From Argyresthia goedartella (lineage: Eukaryota; Arthropoda; Insecta; Lepidoptera; Argyresthiidae): a stretch of 64,000 bases of DNA. The notes under the pieces were generated by a model that ran no database searches, was not told the DNA's origin, and worked only from the letters and a program-made list of their open reading frames with translations. How positions within the stretch are numbered: position 1 is the first letter of the stretch; each line of letters starts with the position of its first letter. Position numbers and translations under genes: made by a program. The stretch covers positions 19,609,201 through 19,673,200 of the forward strand of contig OX463835.1 of assembly GCA_949825045.1 (NCBI GenBank). Reading direction: 5' to 3'. Of this stretch, positions 11,972 to 23,502 are shown in pieces.

Positions 11972-13570
11972 TCACGAAAGAGAAAGGAAATGCTCTTTCA
12001 ATCTTGTCTTAAAAGTGAAAATTGAGGGACTATCTCTAATAGCGCAGGGAAGTGCGTTCCACAGTCGGATCGCCGTTAACCTAAACGAGTGTTTGTAAGC
12101 GGCATTGTTATGCCGAGGAGTAGAAAGAAGAGACATCGTGTGGGATCTCCGGTTGCTATGCCTGGAGGAAATAAACTCGAAACGTACTCGAAGATATGAG
12201 GGGTAGCGGGGATTTCGCAAAATGTTGAACAGATAGGAGAGAACGTGCATATCACGACGAAATCGGATCGGAACCAACTCCTTGCGATAATGTGAGACAT
12301 GGTCATACTTGCGCAGCCCGAAGACAAACCGAATCCCGAGGTTTTGAAGTCGTTCGAGTTTGTTCAGTTGTTCTTCGTTTGCACCGATCCAGCAAACATC
12401 CGCATAGTCGATTAAAGGTAGTAGGAGGGACTGGGCAAGGGTAATTTTAGTCTGCTGCGGCAGGAAGTGCTGCAATCTCCGTAGGGAGTGAAATGACGCA
12501 AAGACTCGTCTGCTGACCTCACAAACATGGGGCGACCAGGACAACAATTTATCAAATACAACCCCAAGATTCTTGGCCTTCCCGCTGTATGAAATTATGT
12601 TACCATCATACACTATAGGGTCGACGGGCATTTTCTGAACTAGGTTATGAGAGTGACGAGTACCCAAAATCATGGCCTGCGATTTGCCCGGGTTGACAAG
12701 CAGACCATATGAGGTAGCCCATTTCCTGATGTTATCGAGATCAGCGTTCAACGCCTCTACTGTCAGATTCACATCACACGGAGAGAAGTGCCGATATATT
12801 TGAAGGTCATCTGCGTACAGATGATAAGAAGAGGTAAGAACGTCAGAGATGGAGTTAATGAATACCGAGAAGAGGAGAGGAGAAAGGATTCCTCCCTGCG
12901 GAACACCTGCGGAGAGATCACACCAGTCCGTTGAGATCTCCTCAGACTTAATGCGTTGCTGGCGATCTCTCAGGTAGGAGTCAAACCAGCGAGCAGAGTG
13001 CGAGGAGACATTAAGTGACTTTAAAATTTCAACTAGTATATCGAAATCGACGCAGTTGAAGGCGCTACTGAAATCAAGCAGTGTAAGGACCGTAAGCTGC
13101 TTTTGATCCATAGTTAATTGAATGTCGTCAGTGACTTTGAGCAGTGCTGTGGTAGTGCTGTGACCCGGCCTGAAACCTGATTGGTAGGGATTCAGTAACA
13201 TATTTGAGGAAAGGTAGGAGGAGAGTTGGCAGTGAACAATTTATTCCAGGACTTTGGAGAGGATAGGCAGAATAGAAATGGGACGGAAATCTTTAAAGGA
13301 GGCGGGATTGGACGTTTTGGGGAGGGGAATCACAAGTGCCAATTTCCACTGGCTGGGTAGCAACATTGGTCAAGCGACACATTAATTATGTGGGTGATGA
13401 GAGGTAACAGAACATCAATGATAGTTGTTATCATCTGAGAACAGATCTTGTCCTCACCTATGGCCTTCGACGAGATTGCTAGTATTGCCCTCCTTACTGC
13501 GCCGATTCCGGCAGGGATAAAATTAAATGCTGAGTTGAGGGCTATTGCATCATCTGTCTTCAGTAGGGAC
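11972..13570 (-). pseudogene. LINE reverse transcriptase, CR1/Daphne-like, decayed
   Basis: The longest minus-strand frame (409 codons) covers most of an RT domain and its C-terminal extension. Visible are motif A as LLDFSSAFNCVD, motif B as AGVPQGGILSPLLF, and the catalytic YADD in HLYADDLQIY. The C-terminal LPLIDYADVCW and RLWNALPCAIRDSPS are typical of Jockey/CR1-superfamily elements. The frame continues upstream of its first ATG: SSYLSSN lies directly before it, an in-frame TAA sits at 13241-13243, and beyond that FKDFRPISILPILSKVLE (motif 1/2 region) is readable up to about 13360, where a frameshift occurs. No endonuclease domain was found, so the copy is 5'-truncated. The clade name is tentative. 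Confidence 0.85.
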
Positions 13571-13764
13571 AGCGCTATGCGTCAGTCTCCCTTCCTTTTC
13601 TAAGCGCAACATGGCCTATAAGGACCAGATTCCAGGGCCGTAAAACATATTATAAAAAAAATAAATAAGCGCAACCAGGAGAAAGAGACGTGACGTATAC
13701 AATTCTGTGGTATAGCTATGTCCCTCAGTTGACAGATGTCAAATGCGACTTAAGAATGGCTTAT
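13571..13764. other. Flank between LINE and piggyBac block
   Basis: Unclassified sequence up to the TTAA at 13765. It shows no clear homology to the right flank beyond 23519. Confidence 0.3.
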
Positions 13765-13781
13765 TTAACACGTTCTCTGCC
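13765..13781 (+). repeat. Left TTAA + 13-bp terminal inverted repeat
   Basis: TTAA followed by CACGTTCTCTGCC; the exact complement ends the block at 23503-23519. It would be the transposase cut site at the left end. Confidence 0.85.
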
Positions 13782-14102
13782 GGTAGTACAAACGAAAAAG
13801 ATTGCAGATTTTTTTTTTGGTGTTAATTGATGCAGCAGGTTTAAACTTAAACTATGCTATCAGTTAGGGTTTGATGAGCTGCAGGGCTCCGTATATATTT
13901 AAAAAAAACCACGTGAGGTCACCCGTGACCTACGCGGCGCTGTAATACGAAAACATAAAAATTCGTTACCACGACGCCGCGCCGGTCACACCTCCGGTCA
14001 CCCGCACCCCTCAGTCGCCTGCCAGAGAGTGCACGGTGCGGTAGTGTGCGGGCGTTATTTTTCATTTTGTGTTATTGCGGCTTTATAAATATACTATGAA
14101 CC

Positions 14103-16267
14103 ATGGATTTACCGGATTTAGAACTTGACATGGAAGACTTTAATATTACACAAGAAGACTTACAGTACATTGACCTACTTGAAGCAAGTATATTGAGTGA
14201 AACAGGGAATCTTTTGACAACTACGATTGAAAATCAGTCCCAATTGAATTCAGACAGTGAAAATGAGATTACTTATCCAACAAGACGGCGCAAGCGTCGA
14301 TGTGTCATTGCCAGTGACTCCGAAAGTGAAACAGACTCTGTCACCAATTTCGTCGCCCAAAATTTGGCCAATATGGAGCAGACTTCAAAAACACCACAAA
14401 AATGGGGACTTCCACGAGGATATCAACCGTCTGTTATAGCATTTACGGAACCAACTGGTGAGTAATACATTCCCAAGCTAATCTGCTACTGCATGTGTGC
14501 ATGTTTGGCCGTATGATTACTATAATTTCCCGCCACTCCAGAAAGCGTGGCTGGGTTTGGTGTTGGCGTGGTGTTATTTCATTGTTTTTTATGATTAGAA
14601 AATGTAGGCCAATAATTTCCTCAACGAGGGGCACAGGCCTTTACCCGGACACGGCTGATATTGAGCCATACTCTATTTGTGTGGTTGGTTGAGGGGTTTC
14701 ACGACTACTACATACTACCATGTGTGAAAGTAGCCGGGACCTACAGTTTAACGTGCCATCCGAAACACGGAGCGTCTGATAGTGTACTTAAGACAAATTA
14801 ATATTATGGTATTTAAAGTTACGATTATTTTCAGGTATAAAGCAACCGTACGCCAAAGAACTGAAAAATGCTGCAGAAGGAGATTATTTCAAATTAATGG
14901 TTCCAGATGAAATTTTCGAAAAGATTGTAGCCGAAACGAATTTATTTGCAGAACAACTGCTTGGTGATGCAAGCCCCAAACCCCGGTCTCGCTTTAAAGA
15001 TTGGAAGCCAACTTCAAAAAAAGAGATAAAACAATTCTTTGGGCTAATACTCTATATGGGCCTAGTGAAACTGCCCCAAATAAACCTATACTGGAGTAGA
15101 GACAGGGTCTTTGGCCAAAGCTTTGCTCCTTCCGTCATGAGTCGAAATAGATTCGAACTCCTATTGAGGATGCTGCATTTGACAAATAACGAGACAGCCG
15201 ACAAATCAGACAGAATTTTCAAAATACGACCCTTAATAGACGCTTTGAATGAAACTTTTTCGAAATACTATAGACCTAAAGAACAGGTATGTGTTGATGA
15301 GAGCCAGGTTCCTTTTAGAGGTCGGATTATTTTCCGGCAATACAATAAAAGTAAAAGGCACAAGTATGGCATGAAACTTTTTAAACTATGTACCATACCT
15401 GGCTACACCTGCAAATTAGAATTATATGCAGGCAAAAATAACGAAGTTGTGAACACAACACCTACAAAGGTAGTGATGTCTCTTTGTGGCCACATACTCA
15501 ACTTGGGTCACACAGTTGCAACCGACAACTGGTATACAAGCCTTGAGCTAGCCAATGAACTACTAAATAACGACACGCACCTAGTTGGGACGCTGAGGAA
15601 AAACAGAAGAGGTTTGCCGAAGGCAGTGGTGGAAGCCAAATTAAAACCAGGCGAATCCATAGCAAGAGAAAATGAGCGTGGAATCTGTGTATTAAAATGG
15701 AAAGACAAGCGTGATGTGTTGATGCTTTCAACAAAACACTCAAAGGGGACATCAACGGTTATAAAAAAAGGCAGAACTGTCCGAAAGCCAAGAATGATTT
15801 TGGCATACAATAAGGCAAAAGGCTCCGTTGACATGAGTGACCAGATGACCTCTTACTCATCTCCACTTCGAAAAACAGTTAGATGGTACAAAAAGCTGGC
15901 TATCGAACTTATTTTGAATACTGCCTTAGTCAACTCATGGGTTATGTATACAGAAAACAAAAATAGCAAAAAAAGTATAGTCCAGTTCAGGAGACAACTT
16001 GTGGAGTATCTTGTCGATTCAGAGAAAGATGAACCTGATGTTGTAATTGACAGGCCAAAAAGGTTAAAGCACGAGTTGCTAAAAAAAGAAGGAACAGTCA
16101 GAAATTCGAGACGCTACTGTATAGAATGCTATAAACAATCGGCTAAAACCTACGGTTCAAGAAATGCCAAAAATAAGGCCAAGAAAGTTGCAACATATTG
16201 TAATGAATGTCCTGGTAAGCCATATTACTGTCTATTATGTTTCAATAAAAATCATCGCTATGTATAG
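14103..16267 (+). CDS. piggyBac-like transposase 1, two exons, apparently intact
   Basis: Exons 14103-14457 and 14835-16267 join in phase 1 (ACTG|gtgagt ... ttttcag|GTATAAAG) to give 595 residues, very near the 594 of classical piggyBac transposase. The N-terminus is acidic and carries a basic RRRKRR stretch (about residues 60-65), a likely nuclear signal. The DDE_Tnp_1_7 core shows all three catalytic aspartates in their usual settings: VDESQVPFRGR, TDNWYTS and VDMSDQ. The C-terminus is a cysteine-rich zinc-binding tail (CIEC, CNEC, CLLC and final H residues), used for end recognition in this family. No stop or frameshift is seen. An AATAAA signal lies at 16324-16329. The product would cut and paste DNA at TTAA sites in the nucleus. 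The ATG is the first in the exon. Confidence 0.88.
14458..14834 (+). other. Intron of transposase 1, carrying a SINE-like fragment
   Basis: Has a GTGAGT donor and a TTTTCAG acceptor. Most of it (about 14598-14800) reads, on the minus strand, like the body of the family A, tail type 1 SINE (gaggggcacaggcctttacccg, gagccatactc). The SINE therefore appears to have entered the intron of an already mobile gene. Confidence 0.7.
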
Positions 16268-16323
16268 GTATATTTGGGAGATTATTGTAAACAGAAAACT
16301 GATTAAATATAAGTTTGATAAAT

Positions 16324-16329
16324 AATAAA
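16324..16329 (+). terminator. Polyadenylation signal of transposase 1
   Basis: AATAAA 56 bases after the stop codon, followed by an A-rich run. Confidence 0.6.
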
Positions 16330-16649
16330 AAAAAAAATACATACTGGAATATTGTTGGTTTATTTTGTCATCCTTTGTCATCCATGTTTTAGGTCATATT
16401 TTTAACAATTTTGTGAATAGGTAAAAACCATGTAGAAGGATTGCTCTACAGCGCCGCTCCGGTCACCTTCTATAGCCATTGAAACGTCCGACTCGACCCG
16501 AGTACCAAATTTACAATATACCGTTATGTCCGACTGCACCCGAGTACGGATTTTTTCGCGCGCGCGAAGGTTTGTGTAGAGCGCGACTATTTTCGATTGT
16601 CTTGAATGAAAAATAGTGAAGTTTACCTCCTATGTCTACTCGGCGTCAA

Positions 16650-16656
16650 TATAAAT
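16650..16656 (+). promoter_or_regulatory. Candidate TATA box of transposase 2
   Basis: TATAAAT upstream of a putative non-coding first exon that ends at 16797 with GAG|gtaagt. The first coding exon follows an acceptor just before 17340. This layout (TATA, untranslated exon, intron, coding exons) fits a Pol II gene but is inferred. Confidence 0.4.
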
Positions 16657-17432
16657 AATAGTTGCACTCGTACAATACCTTTTTTATTTTCAATGTGGCA
16701 ACAATAGTAAAAATACGGTCTTCAAAGTTCACTGTTCGTTTGTTCCAAGTTTGGTGAATGTTTTGCGTGTTGTGGTTTCGTGAAAATTGTGTTTGAGGTA
16801 AGTTTTACTACATAATTCTATGATAATAACACATAAATTATATTGTAATGATATTTCCTACAAGATACAAGCATAGGTTTGTCATTACAATAGGGTTTTT
16901 AACCAATATCCTCCCTGGAAATGGAGAAAGCCGTTGTAGGGGTTGGTTTTTTGGCGGTAATTTGTGTGTATCGTGTAATTATTTCACAAAAACCTGCCAA
17001 TAATGCTCAAATGGGGTAGAATATGTACTTATCTTCATATTTACATCCATTCACAATAGTAATCTATGAAGGTTAGCTTAGATTTAGCATAAATTACCAA
17101 TTCGTCAATTCGTTTCGTCTCCATTGGGGCGTGGCTAAGGTTCATTTACACTATCACGGTGCAGTATGGTGTACCGGTATTTTTCTATACTATTCGATAC
17201 TCAAACTAGACCTAACGAAATCTACAGTAACAAATGGCCTGTTTACATGCAGTATCTTGTGAGGATATTTTGTGATACTTTTTTTTTATATTCATTCAAA
17301 TAGAAATGTAAAATAAAATTTGTGCAGATTACTGCAGACATGGAACCTGGAGAGCTTCAGTCGTAAGTATTACTAATTTTTATTCGACTGCGCTAGAAGT
17401 AGGGCAATATTTTATTTATTATATACGTTTCT

Positions 17433-17697
17433 AGGGTTCCGTACCCGAAGGGTGCCAAACGGGACCCTATTATTAAGATTTCGCTGTCTGCCTGTCGGTC
17501 TGTCTGTCCGTCTGTCTGTCTGTCACCGGGCTGTATCTCATGAACCGTGATAGTTAGACAGTTGAATTTTTTACAGATGATGTATTTCTGTTGCCGCTAT
17601 AACAACAAACTAAAAAACAGAAAAAAAAATATTTAAGGGAGCTCCCATACAAAAAATGTTTTTTTTTGCGTTTTAATAGTTAATGGTACGGAACCCT
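17433..17697 (+). mobile_element. MITE, family H (ggttccgtacc ends), full-length, in intron
   Basis: 265 bp from agggttccgtacc to ggtacggaaccct, the ends being inverted repeats of each other. The interior has the family words ccgaagggtgcca, cgggaccctatta, ctgtctgtctgtc, ctgtatctcatgaacc and tatttctgttgccgct. It sits between the first two coding exons of transposase 2. Confidence 0.8.
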
Positions 17698-17817
17698 TTG
17701 TGCGCGAGTCTGACCCACACTCTGCTTTTTTTTGTATATATCTGTGTTTATAATTTCTGTTGTTTGTATTGTAGTTGTGTCGGTGAATTTGTTTTTTATT
17801 TATTGCGTTTATTTCAG

Positions 17818-18200
17818 TGGGGTACCTGAGTGCGGACGTGTGCGCGGGCGCGGACGAGGGCGTGGACGTGGGCGTGGTCGTAGGCGCGGAGGCGGAAGAG
17901 TTCGCGGAGGGCTCGAGCCTCAACCGTAAGTGTACTCATGTAAAATTAAAACTCACTTATTTTTTCTATGGCTATTTATTTTTTAAATTTATTTCAGGTC
18001 GACAAGTGGACTCAGTGATGCTCGTGATGGTCGGCGAAGGGCCTCAACCGTAAGCGTACTCATGTAAAATTAAAACTGGCTTCACTTATTTTTTGTATGG
18101 CTATTTATTTTTATGATTATTTCAGGTCGACAAGTGGACTCAGCAGCCGAGGTGATGCTCGCGGTGCTGCTGATGGTCGCGGAGGGCTCGAGCCTCAACC
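17818..18200 (+). repeat. Duplicated Gly/Arg exon and intron cassettes in transposase 2
   Basis: Exon 17818-17925 encodes an RGRGRG-type tract ending GGLEPQP. Exon 18126-18200 encodes STSGLSSRGDARG... and ends with the same GGLEPQP. Between them, 17998-18049 is a shorter copy of the latter that lacks 5 bases and so changes frame. The introns before the second and third exons share gtaag(t/c)gtactcatgtaaaa, ctatttattttt and atttcag|gtcgacaagtgg. Exon plus intron were evidently duplicated together. Confidence 0.8.
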
Positions 18201-18617
18201 GTAAGCATTAATCATGTAACATTTAAATGGGTTTCATTTATCTATTGTATTAAAATATATTTTTAATATTTCTTTCACCTCAATAAGCGAACATATGAAA
18301 GTTAAGGCAGCGGCAGCCCTAACTACCAGAAGGCTAAAAAAGTTAACCCCTGAAGTCCGGGCCGAATATAAGTCTCTAAAAAGGGCGAAGGAAATGGTCC
18401 GTGTTCTTCTTCCCGACGCCCCACCAAGGAAGAGGAATACCAGGTAATTAATAACTTGTTATCTTTCTTGTTGTAAAAGTTGTTTGTCTCATCGCTACCT
18501 TAAATAAATGTAAATTTGTATTGTTCTTATCTTGCAGGTTTCCTTCGCCCCAACGAGAAATCTCAATAATGGTGCCACGACCATCTCCAGCGCAGGCAAC
18601 GGCCGATGCTAACATGG

Positions 18618-19240
18618 GTATGTAGATATTGTTATGTCTGTTTAAAGTTCTCAAAGCCCTTTTATTTGTGTACAGATTAGTAGTGTATCTATGAAACACT
18701 ATAAATTTTTCTTGTTTTATTTTTATTAGACATCAACGCGTTGTTGTGCGACGAGATGATGCCGGATGAGTGCCGTGATTTACCAAACATTTTGCGGCCA
18801 CCATCTTTAGCCGATGGTATGTAGATATTGTTATGTCTGTTAATTGTTATTATTTGTGTTTAAATGCGTATTGTATTTATGAACCTATATATGTTTTTCT
18901 TGTTTTATTTTTATTAGACATCGACGCATTGGAGATGGTGCCGGCGCAGAAGGAGAGGGGGCCGGATGAGGCGCCTGAAGTGGCGGTCGATGCATCTTTA
19001 GCCGATGTTTTAGACGACCTGGGTATGTAGATATTGTTATGTCTGTTAATTGTTATTATTTGTGTACAAATTAGTGTATTTATGAAAAAAATATATATAT
19101 ATTTTTTGTTTTTATATTAGACATCAACGGCTTGGAAATAGTGCTGGCGCAGGAAGTGGCGCCTGAGGTGGGCGCTGTGGAGGAAGTGGAGGCAGAGGTG
19201 GTGGCGTCAGCGAAAAGGCGTCAAAGCATGGTTTCCATCG
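18618..19240 (+). repeat. Triplicated acidic exon and intron cassette in transposase 2
   Basis: Three consecutive exons (18730-18816, 18918-19022, 19121-19240) begin with the same split codon and (a)catc(a/g)acg, encoding DI(N/D)xLE/L. Each of the three introns starts gtatgtagatattgttatg and ends in a ttattag/atattag acceptor. All are phase 1 to phase 1, so copies can be added without breaking the frame. The encoded segments are acidic and low in sequence constraint. Confidence 0.85.
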
Positions 19241-21455
19241 GTAAGTTTTGAATACCTACCAACGACAGTATAGTTATATAGATGTGAGTTGGGACGCCCG
19301 TTGAACCACAGGCGGGTGATCGGTCCTCTATTGTGAACGACAGTATAAGGAAAATTTAAATATGGGCCCGATTGAGACCAATAATTGGCTATTTTCTAGA
19401 TTAAATTGTAAGTCTGTCAATATGTTATGTTACTTTAAATAAAGTTAACTGTTGGTTTTGCAAATAAATAAAACAAAATATCTACACTAAGAGTACATTT
19501 TTCAGGCACGATTGATCACCTTGTTATTCATCGGAATTAACCCGCGTGTTCTTTTTGTTCCAGGTGTTCTCGACGCTAACTTTGACGGCGTCGTGACGGT
19601 CTGGTTCGCTGACATGGTCTCTGACCCTGACTCTGATTCTGACGAGGTTTTTGCGCCGGAGCTGGTGCCGCAACCAGCATTTGACTTTGACATGCGAGAG
19701 ACGGAGTTGAGAGTACTAGAGGCAGAAGACCGACTTAACGACATGGCAACGCGGGAGATAGTTACAGACACGACACAGGACGGAGAGACGTATTTTTTTG
19801 ACTGGCGTAGCACCAGGGAACATTTTAGGGGACAAAAAGAGACATTTACTGGACGTTCAGGACCGACTTTCGACTTGAGTGAAATGACGCCCATAGACAT
19901 ATTTGACCTTATGTTTGACCACAACTTCATAGACAACTTGGTGACAGAAACAATCAGATATGCCCAACAAAAACTCGATAACAGCCTTAAACCATCGGCA
20001 CGAATTAGAAGGTGGACTGCAACGGACCGTGACGAAATGGTCTCGTTTTTAGCACTGCTCATCCTACAGGGCTTGTACCCAATGCCCGAAGAAGAACAGT
20101 ACTTCAGGTACAATGGCTACGGTACAATGCCCTACTTCAGCAGGATAATGTCATATAACCGTTTTGCTATGCTAAAAGCGGTGTACCATTTCGTCGACAA
20201 TACAACTTTGACGAACGACAGGACGCGACTGGGCAAAATACGACCTGTTCTTGACCATTTAAACAAAAAAAAATCAGAGCTCTACACACCAGCTCAAGAG
20301 ATTGCTATCGATGAGTCGCTTTTGAAATGGCATGGGCGATTGAGCTTCGCTCAAAAAATCGCCACAAAAGCGGCTCAGGTCGGTATCAAAACCTATGAGC
20401 TGTGTGAGTCCAGCACGGGGTACCTCTGGATTTTTTTTGTTTATACTGGTAAAAAGACCGACCAACCGACCGACGTTCCCGACCAACCTGACAACGACGA
20501 CGACGACGAGACGCACGAAGATGACGGGACGCAAACTCACCCACCGACACCTTTTGACCGACCCGACGTTGCCAATGACGAGACACTGACCCAAAACGAC
20601 GCAAACCAACCTAACGAAGACCGACCGACAAACGCTACTGCAAAAATAGTTTACGACTTGATTGAGCCGCTACTTGACCGAGGTTACACAGTAATAATGG
20701 ACAATTTCTATAATTCTCCATTGTTACTGAGGTGCCTTAAAAGACGAAAAACCGACTGTTATGGAATGTTGCGACTCAACAGAGAGTTTGTTCCAGATTC
20801 TCTAAAAACTTTACAAAAGAGTGAACTTTGACAAGGTGAAGTGGCGGCCAGCTACACTCACGATTTGTGTGCAATGGTATGGCGAGATCAAAACTTGGTG
20901 AGTTTGATCTCGACATATCATGCACTTCTAATCGGAGAGCATCACAAACACAAGAGACTGACATATAAACCTCAGGTTGTACTCGATTACAACAAATCTA
21001 TGGGTGGCGTGGACAGAAAGGACCAATTTCTGTCCGCGCATCCCGTGGAACGAATTAGAAACAAGGTATGGTATAAGAAGGCCTTTAGCAGGCTGTATAG
21101 CACCGCCATTTTTAATGCATTTGTGCTATATCATAACAAAGATCCTAAAATAAGCCACAGACAATTTCGCACCCGGCTTGCTGACGACCTTCTGTTACGA
21201 CACCGCCACATCGCCATCAGAGATGAACCACGACTCTATATGACGAACATAGGACAGATGACCAAACGACCCAACATGACCAAACCTACGCCTCAAAAAG
21301 AAAGGGACTTCCCGGAATTGTACTTGAAAAAAAAGCCCCGTTGCGTCCACTGCAAGAACAATCAAAGGACTTCGAGAACTATATATCAGTGCATGCATTG
21401 CAAAGTACCACTTTGTATTCTATGTTTTTCTGGATATCACCCTGACATGACATGA

Positions 21456-22272
21456 CTTGATAGACTTAGTGACATGTCATGACTTGACAGACTTTGACGA
21501 GCGACTACCGACGAGCGCTGACACAGACCACTTAGCGGAGAGACCGGTGGAAACCCCATGGAAATGACGTTCAGGACATTCTTATTTTTTGTGCATGACC
21601 AAGTACTAAAAACCTTATACTTTATTGTCTGTACATATTTACTAACTGTCTGTTGGTGTGTTTTTCTGTCTTGCAAGCTTATTTTAATATGTGTGTTTTC
21701 CTGTGCCTTTTGAGAGCATGTTTTCTTTGCATCGTTCATGTACAAGTACTCAAACCTTACACTTTTCTGTCTGTATTTACTAACTGTGTGTTGGTGTGCT
21801 TTCCTTCCTTGTAAGCTTACTTTTAACCGACTTCACAAAAGGAGGGGGTTCTCAATTCGGTTGTATTTTCTTTTTTGTGTTTTTTACCTCAAATTTGGTA
21901 GTAAATATAGACGATTTGAAAAAAAAAAATTGATATGATAGAGCATGCTTCCAGTTTGGTCCCATTTCTTGAAATTTGGAAATCCATCCAGTAGATCTTG
22001 AAAAAACTTAAAAAAATATAAAAATTTGGTCTGATTACCTAGACTTTATCATACAAAAAAGTTAGAGCTCAGGTTCGAATCCTAGCCGGAGTACAATTAA
22101 CTTTATTTTGTGATGTGGATACTGAAGTCGGTATTAATATATATTTTTTTAATTATTTATGCATCTGTTTGTCTTTTTCTGTGCCTTGTAAAGAGCTTAT
22201 GTCTTGTAAGCTTATTTTTGTCTTTGTGTTTTCCTGAGCAGGAATGAAGAGCATTTGAAGGGTCATGATAAA
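21456..22272 (+). other. 3' flank of transposase 2 with repeat pieces
   Basis: After the stop codon there are two diverged copies of a short segment (cttactaactgtctgttggtgtg... at about 21640 and 21778), showing local duplication. Near 22065 a B-box-like caggttcgaatcctagccgg looks like a SINE remnant. A candidate AATAAA signal lies at 22272-22277. Confidence 0.4.
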
Positions 22273-23430
22273 ATAAAAACATTACGATTATGAAATAAGA
22301 TTTTTTATTTATTACCAATTACATTTCTTCCCACACAGTCAAGTTATGTTTCGACAGAAAAGGCGATCTAGCAGTATCCTTGAATTGACATTTACCATTT
22401 CATAACTTTCTTCGCTTTCGCTATACCGACTGTCGCATTTATATCTTGGCAGGAGAAGCTATAAAATAAATACTGCTAGTATTTACAGACTACTGCGTGG
22501 TATATTGGTAAAATATTGGTGGTATTTTCCTAGCATTTCCTGCCAGGCATGATATGAACTTAAATTTTCCTATAAAAATGTGAATAGTTCCCTTTATCTC
22601 GCTCTCTCTTTATGCTGCTCATATATTGTTTTATTTGATATTCAAGCATAGCATATTATTTGTACGCAATTAATCAGTATTGATAAAATACCTAGTTTCT
22701 CGATACCAGATTCCCGATTTCAAACAGGCGACAGAATGGTTAATGAGTAAATTTATCCTAAATAAACAATAAAATGATGACAGTATGAGTTTCATTGAAA
22801 TATAATACCAATTATAACATAATACCAATTGATATCAATACCGGTATTACGCATACTCGTACCCGTGCAAATCTACCATTAGACGGGCGGCCATCTTGTC
22901 GATTTTCGAGGGCGCCCGGGCATTCCCTGAGACCATGCAACTTTTTGAGTAGTACTCAGACTTATCGATTTTATCTACATGCTAGATGTATGAGTTATAT
23001 AACAATGTTAGTATCGTTTGAAAGCTTACATAATCTACTTTATAGTAGTAAAATAGTTTACAACAAATACTAGCAGCAAAACTACTATACATCGAGATGA
23101 AAATAAAAATACAGAAAAGTTGTAGTTATCGCCAACTTTTAATCGTTCTTGGCGCTTTCTCTAACAAACAGGTAATTAACTATTAATTAAATTACATTCT
23201 GCATTTCTTGATCTTTCTAGCAAGACATTTTATTTTGTGATAGCATTAGTAGTTGGCCCTCAATTATGGTTTTTGCCGAGTCGGTCGCGCCCGATCGTCG
23301 CGCGCGGTGCGGACGAAAAAAAACAGTGGGCGTTTCACAGCGCCGGTCAGCTGACTCTGTCTCGGTGAGTGGATAGAGCAATATGTGATAAATGTGTCCT
23401 ACGGCGCACAATTTGGTTCCGGAAACCGGT
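22273..23430. other. Distal part of piggyBac block, no gene seen
   Basis: AT-rich, then a CpG-rich patch near 23280-23360 (gtcgcgcccgatcgtcgcgc). At 22446-22545 ttggcaggag and tcctgccag form a short inverted pair, perhaps a small foldback. No ORF looks real. Confidence 0.35.
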
Positions 23431-23502
23431 CTACTCTGCGGTCACGGGTGACCTACGTGGCGCCCAGATACAAGGCGGGGTCCGGTCACCGGTGACCTAC
23501 AT

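Larger units (their letters stand above)
17340..21455 (+). pseudogene. piggyBac-like transposase 2, multi-exon, one premature stop
   Basis: Predicted coding exons: 17340-17362, 17818-17925, 18126-18200, 18288-18443, 18538-18617, 18730-18816, 18918-19022, 19121-19240 and 19564-21455. All junctions have GT/AG and matching phases and sum to 882 codons. An extra exon-like copy at 17998-18049 is probably skipped. Small exons encode a Gly/Arg-rich start, a Lys/Arg-rich exon and acidic segments. The last exon encodes the DDE_Tnp_1_7 domain with catalytic Asp in AIDESLLKWHG, VIMDNFYNSP and GGVDRKDQ, and a zinc-binding end (CVHC, CMHC, CILC). An acidic Asp/Pro/Thr-rich insert of about 60 residues lies before the second Asp. 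One in-frame TGA (20829-20831) follows LKTLQKSEL; the frame then continues unbroken with QGEVAASYTHD. A CGA-to-TGA (CpG) change could explain it. Otherwise the gene looks young. Confidence 0.8.

Noticed and set aside
14081..14090. TATA box of transposase 1 (ctttataaat)
   Set aside because: Only about 15 bases before the ATG, too close to serve as a TATA for a transcript containing that ATG; no better promoter could be defined.
15498..15834. Minus-strand ORFs of 85-108 codons
   Set aside because: Shadows of transposase 1.
19502..20113. 203-codon minus-strand ORF
   Set aside because: Antisense shadow of the transposase 2 last exon; serine-rich translation without features.
23270..23400. Terminal repeat of a second, inner piggyBac pairing with 16480-16570
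   Set aside because: Both areas are CpG-rich and share short words (gtccg, gactcg), but no aligned inverted repeat next to a TTAA could be traced.
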